The position numbers were made by a program, and so were the translations under genes. Positions 17,573 to 25,958 of a DNA stretch of 64,000 nt are shown here, piece by piece. Positions within the stretch are counted from its first letter, which is position 1. Each line of letters begins with the position of its first letter. Source of the stretch: Pseudoxanthomonas suwonensis J47 (GTDB taxonomy: Bacteria; Pseudomonadota; Gammaproteobacteria; Xanthomonadales; Xanthomonadaceae); the NCBI RefSeq assembly GCF_000513955.1, contig NZ_AZUZ01000009.1, forward strand, positions 18,649-82,648, read 5' to 3'. The notes beneath the pieces are model-generated. The model worked only from the letters and a program-made list of their open reading frames with translations. It had not been told where the DNA came from and searched no databases.

Positions 17573-17585
17573 GTCGCGCGCCCGC

Positions 17586-17608
17586 GACGCGCCCCGACGG
17601 GGCGCGTC
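17586..17608. terminator. terminator hairpin between hemE and the convergent gene
   Basis: GACGCGCCCC and GGGGCGCGTC form a perfect 10-bp stem with a 3-base loop, 14 bases after the hemE stop. Its right arm touches the stop codon of the minus-strand gene. No T tract on either side, so it may act mainly as a 3'-end stabiliser. Confidence 0.5.
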
Positions 17609-18566
17609 AGCCGGTGCCGCGCAGCGGCGGCCGCGGGCGGCCGACCGGCGGCGAGCGCCGGTCCGAGTCGTCCGCCGCCGGGATCCGGTATTCGATGCGG
17701 ATCTCGCGCATGTGCGGCGGCACCTCCGGCTCGATCGCCTCCGGCGCCACGCAGCCCGGATACAGGGCCGCGACCAGTTCCGTCGCCAGGCCTTCGGCGC
17801 GGGCGGCTTCGGCGCGCGCCACCTGCACGCCGGCGGCGGTGACCACCGCGGCCGTCGCCTTGCCGGGGTCGCGGTAGCTGGCGAAGACCTGCGGTGCCGC
17901 CGGATCCGGCAGCGCGTCGACGACCTCGAGCCGCTCCGGCAGCCAGCACTCGCCGGTGCTGGCGATGCGCACCTGCGCGGCGACCACCTCCATGAAGGCC
18001 TGCACTTCCGCCAGCAGCGACGCCGGCGTGGCCGGCGGCGGTGCGCTCGCCCGCGCCTTGACCAGGTAGAGGTTGCGCGCGAACAGCAGCATCGCCGAGG
18101 CGCGCTGCTCGCCGGGGTATTCCAGGCCCAGGCGCCAGGCCGGTACCTGGGCCCCGCCTTCGCCCGCCAGGCCGATCTCCTGCAGTTCGCCCAGCCGGAT
18201 CCCGCGGTCCGATTCGCGCGCGGCCGCGTCGATGTTCTCGCGTTCGGCCCGGGCCACCTGGGCGAGCAGTTCCGGCGCCTGCGGGCCGCCCGGGTAGAAA
18301 TAGAGGTCAAGCCAGCGCTCTCCGTCGACGTAGCGCACCGCCACGCCGTAGCGCTGGTCGGGAAAGCGCTGCTCCGACACCGCGCGCCAGTCGCCCACCT
18401 GCAGCGGATACAGCACCCGGCTTTCGCTGAGCAGGCCGCCCAGCAGCAGGCTGGCCGGCAGGCCCTGCCCGTCGTCGCCGGCACTGTCGGGGCCTTCGGC
18501 GGACGCAGCCGGCGCCGAGGCCAGCGCGGCGGCGAGCAACCAGGCGTGGCGCACTCCCGGCCTCAT
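17607..18566 (-). CDS. secreted protein of unknown function coupled to the propeller kinase
   Basis: 319 residues, not recognised. The N-terminal MRPGVRHAWLLAAALASAPAA is a signal peptide with a likely AxA site, so it is exported. The body contains YPLQVGDWRAVSEQRFPD, WLDLYFYPGG and a central segment with LLLFARNLYLVKARASAP, in a mixed alpha/beta pattern; the C-terminus is proline- and arginine-rich. Its ATG overlaps the stop of the preceding hybrid kinase (ATGA), so the two are made together. It may be a periplasmic accessory to that sensor. A single Cys pair (GECW, YPGC) could form a disulfide. Confidence 0.7.
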   Translation of the reverse strand: MRPGVRHAWLLAAALASAPAASAEGPDSAGDDGQGLPASLLLGGLLSESRVLYPLQVGDWRAVSEQRFPDQRYGVAVRYVDGERWLDLYFYPGGPQAPELLAQVARAERENIDAAARESDRGIRLGELQEIGLAGEGGAQVPAWRLGLEYPGEQRASAMLLFARNLYLVKARASAPPPATPASLLAEVQAFMEVVAAQVRIASTGECWLPERLEVVDALPDPAAPQVFASYRDPGKATAAVVTAAGVQVARAEAARAEGLATELVAALYPGCVAPEAIEPEVPPHMREIRIEYRIPAADDSDRRSPPVGRPRPPLRGTG

Positions 18567-21500
18567 GCTTCGGCCAGCTCCGGCAGCAGGGCTTCGATCG
18601 CCGCGGCCAGCATCTCGCCGGTCACCGGCTTGCGCAGGAACCCGTCGAAGCCGGCGGCGCGCGCCTGGGTTTCGGCGTCGGCGTCCGCGCGCGCGGTCAC
18701 CGCAAGCAGCGGCTGGGCGAAGCCCTGCAGGCGCAGCTGCCGCGCCAGGGCCATGCCGTCCATCCCGGGCAGGTCGAGGTCGAGCAGGGCCAGGTCGAAG
18801 CGCGCCACCGACACGTCGGCCAGCGCGGCCAGGCCGTGCGCGGCGCGGGCGACGCGATGGCCCTGCGCGCGCAGCAGGCTGGAGATCACGTCGGCCACGG
18901 TCGGATCGTCCTCGACCAGCAGCAGGTCCAGCTGGCGACCGGCCTGCCGCGCCGGACGCGGCGGCGCCGGCGGCGCGACCGGCTGCGCCAGCGGCAACGG
19001 CAGCTGCACGCGGAACGCGGAGCCCTGCCCGGGCGCGCTGTCGACGCTGATGCCGCCCCCCATCGCCATCGCCAGCTCCTGGCAGATCGCCAGGCCCAGG
19101 CCGCTGCCGCCGTAGCGCGCTGCGGTGCGCGCGCCCTCGGCCTGTTCGAAGCGGCGGAACAGGCGCTGCTTCTGTTCGTCGTTCAGGCCCGGCCCGGTGT
19201 CGCGCACGACGAAGCCGACGCCTCCGCCGACGCCGGCGGCCACTTCCAGCGCCACTTCGCCGCGGTCGGTGAACTTCAACGCGTTGCCCAGCAGGTTGAG
19301 CAGGATCTGGCGCACGCGGCCGGGATCGCCGCGCAGCGCCTGCGGCGCGCCGGCGTCGACGTGCACGTTGAAGGCCAGGCCGCGCTGCTCGGCCACCGGT
19401 CCCATCAGCGCGGCGACCTCGGCGACCAGCGCGCGCAGGTCGAAGTCCTGCGGCTCCAGCTCCAGCTTGCCGGCCTCGATGCGGGCCAGGTCCAGCGCAT
19501 CGTTGACCAGGCGCATCAGGTGTTCGCCGGCGCGGCGGATCGATTCGACGTAGCCGCGCTGGCGCGCGTCCAGCGGCGTGGTCAGCAGCAGTTCGCTCAT
19601 GCCCAGCACGCCGGTCATCGGCGTGCGCACCTCGTGGCCGAGCGTGGCCAGGAACCGGCTCTTGGCCAGCGAGGCCTGCTCGGCCAGCTCGCGCTTGTGC
19701 ACGTCCAGCTGCCACTGGCTGCGCCGGCGCAGACGCAAGCGGTACATGCGCGCCGACCAGGCCAGCGCCAGCAGCGCGGCCGCGGCCAGCACGGCCACGC
19801 CCCACGCGCTGCGCCACCACGGCGGCGGCATGCTGAAGGCCAGCTCCTGCACCTCCGACCAGGGCTGGCCGGGACCGGCCGCGGCCTGCAGCTGCAGCCG
19901 GTAGTGGCCAGGCGGCAGGCGCGCGAACACGCGGTCGCCGCGGCCCTGCACTTCGTACCAGTCCTGCTCCAGGCCGAGCAGGCGGAAGCGGTAGCGGTTG
20001 GATTCCGGATCGTCGAAGGCGAGCAAGCGCACCGCCAGCTGCAGGTCGTGGTCGCCGGGACGCAGTTCGAAGCCGCCCTGCACCGGCAGCTCGACCTGCG
20101 CATCGCCGCGCATCACCCGCACCGAATCGACCACCAGCCGCGGCGGCGGTCGCACCGGATCGGGCATGTTCGTGTCCAGCAGCACCAGCGAGCCGTCGCC
20201 GGTGCTGCCGACCAGCACGCCATTGCCGTCCAGCAGCAGCATGCGCTCGGTGAATTCCTGGCTGGGCAGGCCTTCGCGCACGCCGAAGCGGCGCACCGCC
20301 GCGCTGCCATCGCCGCCACCGGTGGGATCGACGCGGAACAGGCCGCGGCGCGTGGCCAGCCAGGCGCGGTGGTGGCCATCGACCACCAGGCCGGTCGCCT
20401 CGGTCGCCGGGATGCCCTGGCCGGTGCCCAGGTGCATGCTGCGCTGCCATTGCCCGTCGCTGCGCTCCCACACCTCCAGGCCGGTGAGCCGGTGCAGCCA
20501 CAGCCGTTCGCTGCCGTCGAAGGCGAAGGCCAGCACCGGCTGGCCGTCGATGCCCTCGGGCGCGACGAAGCTGGAGGTCGCCGGATCCCAGCGGCGCAGG
20601 CCGTGTTCCACCGCCACCCACGGGCTGCCGTCCGGACCGATCCGCACCATCGCCAGGTCGGCCGCACCCAGCCCGGGCACGCCGGCGCGCAGCGATTCGA
20701 TCACCCGGCCGGTCGCCGGATCCCGGCGCTGCAGGCCCGCGCCCGGCGAACCCAGCCAGACGCTGCCGTCCGGGCCCGACAGCAGCCAGTTGATCGCCGC
20801 CTTCTCCAGGGTGGGGTCCTGCGCCGACACGCTGTCCCAGCGCTGGATCCGGCCGGTGCCGCGCTCCATCCGGATCACGCCGGCGCCATGGTCGGTCCAG
20901 ATGTTGCCGGCCTGGTCTTCCAGCACCGCGGTCAGGCGCGCGCCGTCCGGTTCGCGCACCGTGTCGACCTTGCCGGTACGCGTGTCCAGCCGCTCCAGCA
21001 CGCCGGCGGTGCCGACCAGCCACACGCCGCCGTCGGCCGCGGTCGCGCCACCGCGGTACACGCCGCCGCGCAGGCCGTGTTCGGCGTCGAGCACCGCGGT
21101 GCGGCGCCAGTCCGAACGCAGGTAACCGAGGCCGCGCGAGGGCAGCGCCACCCACAGCGCGCCGTCTTCCTGGCGCAGCAGCGCCTGCACCTGGCTGTTC
21201 ACCCCGAGCACCCGCGACTGCCGGGTCACCGCGATCGGCGCGTCGTTGCCGCGCACGCGCCACAGGCCGTCGGTGGTGGCGATCCAGTAACCGCCCTCGC
21301 CGTCGTCGCTCATCGCGGTGACGGTGCGCGAGCCCTTGAACTCGGCCGCCCATGCCGGCGTGCGCCACTGCCCGTCGTCGCCGAGGCGGAACAGGCCGCG
21401 CGTCGAACCGACCCAGGTCGAATCGCCTTCGCGCCACAGCGAAACCACCGTGGCCCACGGCGTCGTCCCGGGCAGCGGCATCCGCTGCACCTGCTTGCCG

Positions 21501-22102
21501 GCGCAGCGCACCAGCCCCTGCAGCGTGCCGACCAGGATGCCTTCGTGTTCGTCGAACGACAGCGCCAGGATCGCGCGGTCCAGCACCGCGTTCACTTCCG
21601 GATCGGAGGAACGCAGGCGCCGCACCTGGTCCTGCGCGTCGATGCGGTACAGGCCGCCGCCATAGGTACCGAGCCAGATCTCCTCGCCGCGCCCGGCGAT
21701 GGCGAAGACCTCGTCGCTTTCCATCTGCGGGAACAGCGACTTGCGGAAATGGCGGAAGCCCTGGCGGCCGGGATCCATCACGCTCACGCCGCCGCCTTCG
21801 CTCGCCACCCAGATGCGGTTGCGACCGTCCACGTGCAGCGCCTGCAGCACGTTGCCCGGCAGCGACGCCGGATCGTCCGGATCGTGGCGCCAGACGCGGA
21901 AGCCGGCGCCGTCGTAGCGCGCCAGGCCGTCCCAGGTGGCTGCCCAGAGGAAACCGTCGTGGTCGCGCGCCAGCGCCGGCACGGTGGTGGCCGGCAGGCC
22001 GTCGGCGGGACCGAGCACGCGGAAGCGCGGGACTTCGGGCACGGCGGCGCTGGCAGTCGTGGCGACCACCAGCAGCACGCACAGCCAAAGCGCACGCAAC
22101 AT
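18563..22102 (-). CDS. one-component-style hybrid sensor kinase with regulator propeller
   Basis: 1179 residues. Signal peptide (1-20), then a periplasmic beta-propeller made of repeated Reg_prop blades (motifs such as GFLWAATWDGLARYDG, EIWLGTYGGGLYRID, AWLATRRGLFRVDP), a Y_Y_Y domain (about 690-760, with LPPGHYRLQLQA), one transmembrane helix (about 770-795), HisKA with H823 in LGHEVRTPMTG, HATPase (LLNLLGNALKF, DTGPGLN, GSGLGLAI), and a receiver with D1108 in ALLDLDLPGMDG. Unlike Bacteroides HTCS proteins it lacks a C-terminal HTH, so the output must be another protein. AGGAGG sits 7 bases before the ATG. Confidence 0.92.
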   Translation of the reverse strand: MLRALWLCVLLVVATTASAAVPEVPRFRVLGPADGLPATTVPALARDHDGFLWAATWDGLARYDGAGFRVWRHDPDDPASLPGNVLQALHVDGRNRIWVASEGGGVSVMDPGRQGFRHFRKSLFPQMESDEVFAIAGRGEEIWLGTYGGGLYRIDAQDQVRRLRSSDPEVNAVLDRAILALSFDEHEGILVGTLQGLVRCAGKQVQRMPLPGTTPWATVVSLWREGDSTWVGSTRGLFRLGDDGQWRTPAWAAEFKGSRTVTAMSDDGEGGYWIATTDGLWRVRGNDAPIAVTRQSRVLGVNSQVQALLRQEDGALWVALPSRGLGYLRSDWRRTAVLDAEHGLRGGVYRGGATAADGGVWLVGTAGVLERLDTRTGKVDTVREPDGARLTAVLEDQAGNIWTDHGAGVIRMERGTGRIQRWDSVSAQDPTLEKAAINWLLSGPDGSVWLGSPGAGLQRRDPATGRVIESLRAGVPGLGAADLAMVRIGPDGSPWVAVEHGLRRWDPATSSFVAPEGIDGQPVLAFAFDGSERLWLHRLTGLEVWERSDGQWQRSMHLGTGQGIPATEATGLVVDGHHRAWLATRRGLFRVDPTGGGDGSAAVRRFGVREGLPSQEFTERMLLLDGNGVLVGSTGDGSLVLLDTNMPDPVRPPPRLVVDSVRVMRGDAQVELPVQGGFELRPGDHDLQLAVRLLAFDDPESNRYRFRLLGLEQDWYEVQGRGDRVFARLPPGHYRLQLQAAAGPGQPWSEVQELAFSMPPPWWRSAWGVAVLAAAALLALAWSARMYRLRLRRRSQWQLDVHKRELAEQASLAKSRFLATLGHEVRTPMTGVLGMSELLLTTPLDARQRGYVESIRRAGEHLMRLVNDALDLARIEAGKLELEPQDFDLRALVAEVAALMGPVAEQRGLAFNVHVDAGAPQALRGDPGRVRQILLNLLGNALKFTDRGEVALEVAAGVGGGVGFVVRDTGPGLNDEQKQRLFRRFEQAEGARTAARYGGSGLGLAICQELAMAMGGGISVDSAPGQGSAFRVQLPLPLAQPVAPPAPPRPARQAGRQLDLLLVEDDPTVADVISSLLRAQGHRVARAAHGLAALADVSVARFDLALLDLDLPGMDGMALARQLRLQGFAQPLLAVTARADADAETQARAAGFDGFLRKPVTGEMLAAAIEALLPELAEA

Positions 22103-22192
22103 CGCTGCCTCCTGCTCCCCGTCCCGAATCGTCGCAACGCATCGTTGCAGGCGCAAGCCGCGGCCACGCCCGACCGGCCCTAGAATGCGGCC

Positions 22193-22993
22193 ATGATCCC
22201 ATTCCCCGCGCCTGCCTGCCCGTCGCCCCGCCGCGGCCTTTTCCGCCTGGCGCTGGTCCTGCTGGCGATGACACCGCTGGCATCGCTGCCTGCGTCCGCC
22301 GCCAGCGCCCGCTACGAACTGGACCCGGTGCACACCCGGGTGCTGTTCGCGGTGTCCCATGCCGGCTACTCGCAGGCGCTGGGCACGGTCTCCGGCAGCC
22401 AGGGCACGCTGGAATTCGATCCGGAGGACTGGAGCAGCGCGCGCCTTGAGGTGAGCGTGCCGCTGCAGCGGGTGGACCTGGGCGACGAGCACTGGAACCG
22501 CGCCACCCTCGCCCGCAACCTGCTCGACGCCGAGCGCTGGCCCGAGGCGCGCTTCGTTTCCACCCGGGTCGAACCGCTGGCCGCGGACCGCTTCATCGTG
22601 CACGGCCAGCTGACCCTGCGCGGCGTCACCCGCGAGGTGCCGCTGGAGGTGAAGCTCAATTCGCTGCGCCGGCACCCGATGCCGCCGTTCCGCCGCACCG
22701 CCGGGTTCAGCGCGCACGCGCGCCTGAGCCGCGCCGCCTTCGGCATCGACGCTTGGCCGAACGTGATCGGCGACGAGGTGGAACTGCGCATCGAGGCCGA
22801 GGCGGTACGCGCGCGCGGCGGCGGCGACGCGAGCGATGACGTCGACACCGTTCCGGAAGCGGACCCGGGCGACGATGTCGAATCCAGTCCGGGCGAGGCC
22901 ATGCCGGCGCCTGCGCCACCCGGACCCGCCACCCAACCCGCCGCCCGACCCGCCGCCACCGCCACGGAACGCCAGGAGCCCGATCAACCATGA
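22193..22993 (+). CDS. YceI family periplasmic protein with extended tail
   Basis: 266 residues. Signal peptide ending near PASAAS, followed by a YceI lipocalin-like barrel that binds isoprenoid-type lipids in homologues: ELDPVHTRVLFAVSHAG, FDPEDWSSARLEVSVPL, FVSTRVEPL and LRGVTREVPLEVK. After the barrel (about residue 205) a low-complexity Pro/Ala/Asp-rich tail of about 60 residues is added, which the second copy lacks. First in a coupled three-gene operon (ATGA overlaps) with cytochrome b561 and another YceI protein. A TAGAAT -10-like element precedes the ATG. Confidence 0.88.
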   Translation: MIPFPAPACPSPRRGLFRLALVLLAMTPLASLPASAASARYELDPVHTRVLFAVSHAGYSQALGTVSGSQGTLEFDPEDWSSARLEVSVPLQRVDLGDEHWNRATLARNLLDAERWPEARFVSTRVEPLAADRFIVHGQLTLRGVTREVPLEVKLNSLRRHPMPPFRRTAGFSAHARLSRAAFGIDAWPNVIGDEVELRIEAEAVRARGGGDASDDVDTVPEADPGDDVESSPGEAMPAPAPPGPATQPAARPAATATERQEPDQP

Positions 22994-23568
22994 GCCTGAG
23001 GAACACCGACCGCTGGGGCGCGGTCAGCCAGCTGCTGCACTGGACCATCGCCGTGCTGATCCTGGCCATCGGCGTGGTCGGGCTGGTGATGGGCGAACTG
23101 CCGCGTTCGCCGAAGTACTTCTGGGTCTACACGATGCACAAGTCGCTGGGCATCACCGTGCTGGCGCTGGTGGTGGCGCGCATCGGCTGGCGCCTGTACG
23201 CCGGCGCGCCGGCGCCGGTGCCCGGCACGCCGCGCTGGCAACGGCAGCTGGCCGCGATCACGCACGGCGCGATCTACCTGCTGGTCCTGGCGCTGCCGCT
23301 GTCCGGCTGGCTGTACGACTCGGCCAGCGGGCTGCGTCCGTTCCGCTGGTTCGGCCTGGTCGCGATGCCCAAGCTGGTCGCCCCGGACCATGCGCTGGCC
23401 GAGACCGCCAACGACGCGCATGAACTGCTGTTCTGGACGCTGATGGCGCTGGTCGTCGCGCACGCGGCCGCGGCGCTCTACCACCATTTCGTCCAGCGCG
23501 ACGCCACCCTGGCGCGGATGCTGCCGCGCGGCTGGATTTCCGTTCCCCCATCCGAGGATCCACGATGA
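22990..23568 (+). CDS. cytochrome b561 family protein
   Basis: 192 residues with four transmembrane helices and conserved haem-ligand histidines: LLHWTIAVL (helix 1), MHKSLGITVL (helix 2), HGAIYLLVLALPLSGW (helix 3) and AHAAAALYHHFVQRD (helix 4). CybB-type inner-membrane di-haem protein that moves electrons between quinol and acceptors such as superoxide. It lies between two yceI genes with four-base overlaps at both ends. The yceI-cybB linkage is common and hints at a shared quinone or isoprenoid role. Confidence 0.93.
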   Translation: MSLRNTDRWGAVSQLLHWTIAVLILAIGVVGLVMGELPRSPKYFWVYTMHKSLGITVLALVVARIGWRLYAGAPAPVPGTPRWQRQLAAITHGAIYLLVLALPLSGWLYDSASGLRPFRWFGLVAMPKLVAPDHALAETANDAHELLFWTLMALVVAHAAAALYHHFVQRDATLARMLPRGWISVPPSEDPR

Positions 23569-24131
23569 CCATCAAGCTGACTTCGCCGGCCGCCGTGGCC
23601 GCGGCACTCACCGCGATGCTGGCGACCGCGCCGGCCGTCGCCGCCGACTACGTGCAGGCGCCCGGGTCCACCCTCGCCTTCGCCAGCCGCTACGACGGCG
23701 AGCTGTTCACCGGCCGCTTCTCGCGCTTCGACACGAAGCTGAGCTTCGACCCGGCCAGCCCCGAAACCGGCACGCTCGACGTCACCATCGGCCTGGCCAG
23801 CGCCTCCACCGGCAACGACGACCGCGACACCACGCTGAAGGCCGCCGAGTTCTTCGACGTCGCCCGCTTCGCCGAGGCGCGCTACACCGCCAGCGGCTTC
23901 CGCAGGCTGGACGACGACCGCTACGCCGCCGACGGCACCCTGGAACTGCGCGGCGTGCGCAAGCCGGTCACCCTGACCTTCACCTGGAAGGACGGCGCGC
24001 AGCCGGTGCTCGAAGGCAGGGCGGTGGTGAAGCGCCTGGACTTCGGCGTGGGCGAAGGCGACTGGGCCGATACCACCACCATCCCCAACGAGGTCAACGT
24101 CAGCACGCGCGTCGTGTTGAAGCCGCGCTGA
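23565..24131 (+). CDS. YceI family periplasmic protein
   Basis: 188 residues, near the E. coli YceI length. Signal peptide with AVAA before ADYVQAPGS; then the barrel with LAFASRYDGELFTGRFSRFDTKL, the FDVARFAEARYTASGF strand and LELRGVRKPVTLTF. Third gene of the yceI-cybB-yceI operon, coupled by ATGA. Compared with the first YceI copy it has no C-terminal extension and a different ligand-facing loop, so the two may handle different lipids. Confidence 0.9.
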   Translation: MTIKLTSPAAVAAALTAMLATAPAVAADYVQAPGSTLAFASRYDGELFTGRFSRFDTKLSFDPASPETGTLDVTIGLASASTGNDDRDTTLKAAEFFDVARFAEARYTASGFRRLDDDRYAADGTLELRGVRKPVTLTFTWKDGAQPVLEGRAVVKRLDFGVGEGDWADTTTIPNEVNVSTRVVLKPR

Positions 24132-24143
24132 GCTCCGCGCGTT

Positions 24144-24371
24144 TCAGCGCATCCAGGCCAGGACCTGGCCGGCATCGAACGGCCAGTCCAGTTCGCGCCC
24201 GTCGCGGCTGTCGCGCAGCACCGGCACGCGCGTGCCGTAGGTGTCCTCGAGGGCGACGTCGCCGTCGATGAATACGCTCTCCGGCTCGGGGAAACGGATC
24301 GAGGCCAGCACCGCCAGGGCCTGGTCGCACAGGTGGCAGTCGTCGCGCTGGTAGAGGACGTAGCGGGGCAT
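24144..24371 (-). CDS. glutaredoxin-like thioredoxin-fold protein
   Basis: 75 residues, a minimal thioredoxin fold with a CHLC redox motif (residues 12-15 in [12 protein letters not shown]), the cis-Pro in TRVPVLRD, and a final helix region [12 protein letters not shown]. This is the DUF836/YruB-like group found in many proteobacteria, probably reducing small disulfides. Convergent with yceI with 12 bases between, and divergent from sdaA. Confidence 0.85.
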   Translation of the reverse strand: MPRYVLYQRDDCHLCDQALAVLASIRFPEPESVFIDGDVALEDTYGTRVPVLRDSRDGRELDWPFDAGQVLAWMR

Positions 24372-24451
24372 CGGGCGATCCGTGGCGGGGCCGGGGGCGC
24401 CACGGTAGCGGATCGACCGCGGCGCGTCATGCCCGTTTCAGCAGCAACCAA

Positions 24452-24457
24452 TACAAT
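24452..24457 (+). promoter_or_regulatory. -10 element of sdaA
   Basis: TACAAT lies 33 bases upstream of the sdaA ATG, in the divergent spacer with the glutaredoxin gene. No convincing -35 at 16-18 bases was found. Confidence 0.4.
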
Positions 24458-24490
24458 GGCCGGCCTTCCGCAAAGAGCCGCGCGCCCTCG

Positions 24491-25873
24491 ATGGCCGTCA
24501 GCACCTTCGACCTGTTCAAGATCGGCATCGGGCCGAGTTCCTCGCACACCGTCGGGCCGATGCGCGCCGCCGCGCGCTTCGTCGGCCACTGGCTGGTCGA
24601 GCCGGGCCGCGTCGCCGAGGTCGCGCGGGTGCGCGCCGAGGTGTTCGGCTCGCTGGCCCTGACCGGCCGCGGACACGGCACCGACAAGGCGCTGCTGCTG
24701 GGCCTGGAAGGGCACCAGCCCGATACGGTCGATCCGGACACCATCCCCGCCCTGCTCGAGCGCATCCGCAGCGAAGGCAACGTGCGCCTGGCCCCGGGCC
24801 ACGCCGTCGCCTTCGACGAGAAGCGCGACCTGGTGATGAACAAGCGCCAGAAGCTGCCGTTCCACACCAACGGCATGCGCTTCACCGCCTATGACGCCGA
24901 CGGCCAGGTCATCGCCACCCGCGATTACTACTCCGTCGGCGGCGGCTTCGTGGTCAACCCCGACGAGGCCGCCGAGGACCGCATCGTCCCGGACGACACC
25001 CCGCTGCCCTACCCGTTCTCCAGCGGCGAGGAACTGCTGCAGCGTTGCGCCGACAGCGGCCTGTCCATCGCCGGGGTGATGTTCGCCAACGAGCGCGCCT
25101 GGCGCAGCGAGGACGAGATCCGCAACGGCCTGCGCGCGATCTGGAACGCGATGCAGGCCTGCGTGGCCCGCGGCATCCGCGCCGACGGCACCCTGCCCGG
25201 CGGCCTGCACGTGGTCCGCCGCGCCCCGGGCCTGTACCGCGAGCTGTCCTCCAAGCCCGAGGCGGCGATGCGCGATCCGCTGACCACCCTGGACTGGGTC
25301 AACCTCTACGCCCTGGCGGTGAACGAGGAGAACGCCGCCGGCGGCCGCGTGGTCACCGCCCCGACCAACGGCGCGGCCGGGATCATCCCGTCGGTGCTGC
25401 ACTATTACGACCGCTTCTGCCCCGGCTCGACCGAGCAGGGCGTGTTCGACTTCCTGCTCACCGCCGCGGCGATCGGCATCCTCTACAAGGAGAACGCCTC
25501 CATTTCCGGCGCCGAGGTCGGCTGCCAGGGCGAGGTGGGCGTGGCCTGCTCGATGGCCGCCGCCGGCCTGGCCGCGGCGCTGGGCGCCAGCCCCGGCCAG
25601 GTCGAGAACGCCGCCGAGATCGGCATGGAACACAACCTGGGCCTGACCTGCGACCCGATCGGCGGCCTGGTACAGATCCCCTGCATCGAGCGCAACGCGA
25701 TGGGCGCGGTGAAGGCGATCAACGCCGTGCGCATGGCCCTGCGCGGCGACGGCCAGCACAAGGTCTCGCTGGACAAGGTGATCCGCACCATGCGCGACAC
25801 CGGCCGCGACATGCAGGACAAGTACAAGGAAACCTCGCGCGGCGGCCTGGCCGTCAACGTCATCGAATGCTGA
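24491..25873 (+). CDS. sdaA: L-serine ammonia-lyase, iron-sulfur type
   Basis: 460 residues, single-chain SdaA. Converts L-serine to pyruvate and ammonia with a [4Fe-4S] cluster. The N-terminal beta domain begins [19 protein letters not shown]. The catalytic alpha domain has [39 protein letters not shown] and [15 protein letters not shown], containing the cluster cysteines. Complete length and motifs. Followed by a hairpin and a diguanylate cyclase gene. Confidence 0.95.
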   Translation: MAVSTFDLFKIGIGPSSSHTVGPMRAAARFVGHWLVEPGRVAEVARVRAEVFGSLALTGRGHGTDKALLLGLEGHQPDTVDPDTIPALLERIRSEGNVRLAPGHAVAFDEKRDLVMNKRQKLPFHTNGMRFTAYDADGQVIATRDYYSVGGGFVVNPDEAAEDRIVPDDTPLPYPFSSGEELLQRCADSGLSIAGVMFANERAWRSEDEIRNGLRAIWNAMQACVARGIRADGTLPGGLHVVRRAPGLYRELSSKPEAAMRDPLTTLDWVNLYALAVNEENAAGGRVVTAPTNGAAGIIPSVLHYYDRFCPGSTEQGVFDFLLTAAAIGILYKENASISGAEVGCQGEVGVACSMAAAGLAAALGASPGQVENAAEIGMEHNLGLTCDPIGGLVQIPCIERNAMGAVKAINAVRMALRGDGQHKVSLDKVIRTMRDTGRDMQDKYKETSRGGLAVNVIEC

Positions 25874-25878
25874 ACGGG

Positions 25879-25901
25879 CACCACCCCCCCCACGGGTGGT
25901 G
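25879..25901 (+). terminator. possible sdaA terminator
   Basis: CACCACCC and GGGTGGTG form a perfect 8-bp stem with a C-rich 7-base loop, starting 5 bases after the sdaA stop. A run of five A, not T, follows. Confidence 0.4.
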
Positions 25902-25958
25902 ACCGCCACGAAAAACCCGTAACTTGGCCCATGGGGACAGGGGGAGTTCTCGGTTCAC

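Noticed and set aside
18836-22183. A plus-strand frame of 1115 codons opposite the propeller kinase
   Set aside because: Composition dominated by Arg, Gln, Ala and His, as expected for the complement of the real gene; no start signal.
25874-25958. c-di-GMP riboswitch ahead of the diguanylate cyclase
   Set aside because: The short spacer holds only a C-rich hairpin and lacks the conserved blocks of either c-di-GMP riboswitch class.
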